A stretch of 64,000 nucleotides of DNA from Flagellimonas sp. S3867 (lineage in GTDB: Bacteria > Bacteroidota > Bacteroidia > Flavobacteriales > Flavobacteriaceae). Under the pieces are notes generated by a model. That model was not told the DNA's origin and did not search any database. It was given only the letters and a program-made list of their open reading frames with translations. This document shows positions 63,366 through 64,000 of this stretch, one piece after another. The translations under genes and the position numbers were made by a program. Numbering within the stretch: the stretch's first letter is position 1; every line of letters begins with the position of its first letter. The stretch is taken from contig NZ_JACVMN010000004.1 of the NCBI RefSeq assembly GCF_014698935.1, positions 62,001 to 126,000 on the forward strand. Direction: 5' to 3'.

Positions 63366-63707
63366 GGGGTTAACGTTAAATGACATTGTCTGTATGTGTT
63401 TTATGTAATCTTTTATGCTTATTCTCCGTGTAGCATCTCCTTGTTCAGCGTTTTGAACACTACTACACTTTACAAAATTACCTTTACCTATAGGGGGGAA
63501 AAATATTTGTTGTGTATGTATTAATTCCGAAGGTATAGCCATCAAAACCTGAGGTCATCATGTTAAAAAAATCGTATTTTCTGAAGGTAATTGGTCGATA
63601 AAACCAGTATTATCAAAGGGTGGGATAAGTGTTAAAAAAGTAAATAATGAATTTTACCAATGAGAAAAATGCTTGAATCCAATTCAAATATTCTAAGAAA
63701 AAGGTTG
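63366..63707. other. Intergenic 342 bp upstream of the giant gene
   Basis: AT-rich gap between the partial Ig-like gene (stop at 63708) and the giant gene start. It contains a minus-strand TAnnTTTG box (63473-63480) and a G-run (CCCCCC on minus, ~63492-63497), but I see no open frame or strong terminator hairpin. A longer in-frame extension to 63545 lacks a signal peptide at its start and is not preferred. Confidence 0.5.
63473..63480 (-). promoter_or_regulatory. Candidate -7 box (TAATTTTG) of the giant surface gene
   Basis: Exact TAnnTTTG match on the minus strand, giving a leader of about 100 bases to ATG 63365. The -33 TTG is absent at 17-23 bases. Confidence 0.4.
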
Positions 63708-64000
63708 CTAATTCCTGTTAACTCGATACGTAATTCTTCGATTGGTAATCACACTATTTACCCTAAGTGTTAAGGTAGCATTAGAAGAAGTAATTGAAGG
63801 GCAAGAACCCGTAGAATTTGATACAATTACTCTATAAATGTATCCTTGTTTATCAGATCCTGCTGCCAAAATGGTCAATGTTGCTGTATCTACACCTGAA
63901 TACTCTGAACCATTAGCTATGTTTGAAAAACTACCGCCTCCGTTGGTACTTACCTGCCATTGGTAGGTATCAGCATTGGAAGTTATGGTTGAAAAAGTTC
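63708..64000 (-). CDS. C-terminal end of Ig-like repeat surface protein, cut by window end
   Basis: Open frame on the minus strand from the window edge to a TAG at 63708-63710; 96 residues plus the stop are visible. The sequence TYQWQVSTNGGGSFSNIANG then TLTILAAGSDKQGYIYRVIV is the Ig-like repeat common in large Bacteroidota surface proteins, and the tail ends RVNSVITNRRITYRVNRN without a recognisable T9SS sorting domain. It is probably another large adhesin, transcribed in the same direction as the giant repeat gene. Confidence 0.72.
   Translation of the reverse strand, partial: TFSTITSNADTYQWQVSTNGGGSFSNIANGSEYSGVDTATLTILAAGSDKQGYIYRVIVSNSTGSCPSITSSNATLTLRVNSVITNRRITYRVNRN

Noticed and set aside
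63366-63545. Extension of the giant gene to an ATG at 63545
   Set aside because: It would put 60 hydrophilic residues before the signal peptide, and a promoter-like box lies inside this stretch.
1-64000. Prophage or mobile island
   Set aside because: No integrase, transposase, tRNA-flanked repeats or phage structural genes; tail-fibre-like motifs occur only inside the exported repeat protein.

Overview
This window is chromosomal DNA from a member of the Flavobacteriaceae (Bacteroidota), most likely a marine, zeaxanthin-type pigmented species. The evidence is the protein families (PorP/SprF, a gliding-motility type B C-terminal domain, DUF2911, DUF4295, DUF4369, DUF5916, DUF6249, flavobacterial-style SusC-like barrel receptors), A-rich leaders mostly without Shine-Dalgarno sites, and several copies of the Bacteroidota promoter box TAnnTTTG. 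No tRNA, rRNA, CRISPR array, transposase or integrase was seen. Genus cannot be fixed from sequence reading alone.

Layout. 1-2417 (+): carotenoid operon crtI(partial)-crtB-crtZ. 2418-9317 (-): a REP-like palindrome, two TlpA-like thioredoxin-fold proteins (one lacking its CXXC), aconitase, a MoxR ATPase, a parvulin-type prolyl isomerase and a companion lipoprotein. 9439-11361 (+): a compact three-gene group (unknown 93-aa protein, serine beta-lactamase-fold lipoprotein, SRPBCC protein). 11369-28980 (-): a Gfo/Idh/MocA-DoxX pair, rimO, a secreted amidase and hydrolases (DUF2911, sialate O-acetylesterase, an SGNH-alpha/beta-SGNH fusion), a methyltransferase-like protein, ftsY, the rpmB-rpmG-DUF4295 ribosomal cluster, cinA-HPt-FAH-exonuclease-esterase, and a lipoyl E2. 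29075-36025: recR, a sodium:solute symporter, a CoA-binding protein, a TonB-type barrel receptor, an FMN-binding protein and a FabH-like synthase. 36026-36533 holds a candidate small RNA. 36534-50073: htpG, an ECF sigma/anti-sigma-like pair, DUF6249, MOSC, AlkB, S1/P1 nuclease, DUF5916, HAD, DUF819, a TPR protein, small secreted proteins and manA; queD and idi follow.

51086-64000 (-) is the accessory part: a type IX secretion (T9SS)-linked surface locus. It contains a PorP/SprF-family membrane protein, a 673-aa protein with a type B T9SS sorting domain, and a giant ~3,090-aa secreted protein. The giant protein consists of 29 copies of a 34-residue unit (A), 40 copies of a 39-residue unit (B) and two copies of an 87-residue insert (C). 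The end of a further Ig-like surface protein lies at the window edge. The giant protein has no lysine or arginine for about 2,886 residues, is extremely acidic, carries a recent internal 2.9-kb duplication, and ends in a C-terminal module I do not recognise as a T9SS sorting domain.

How the genes work together: idi supplies IPP/DMAPP and crtB-crtI-crtZ convert the downstream C40 precursor to hydroxylated carotenoids. The SurA-like isomerase and its lipoprotein neighbour probably help fold the many outer-membrane barrels. The PorP/SprF + type B CTD + giant repeat protein set probably forms a T9SS-delivered surface fibre or adhesin.
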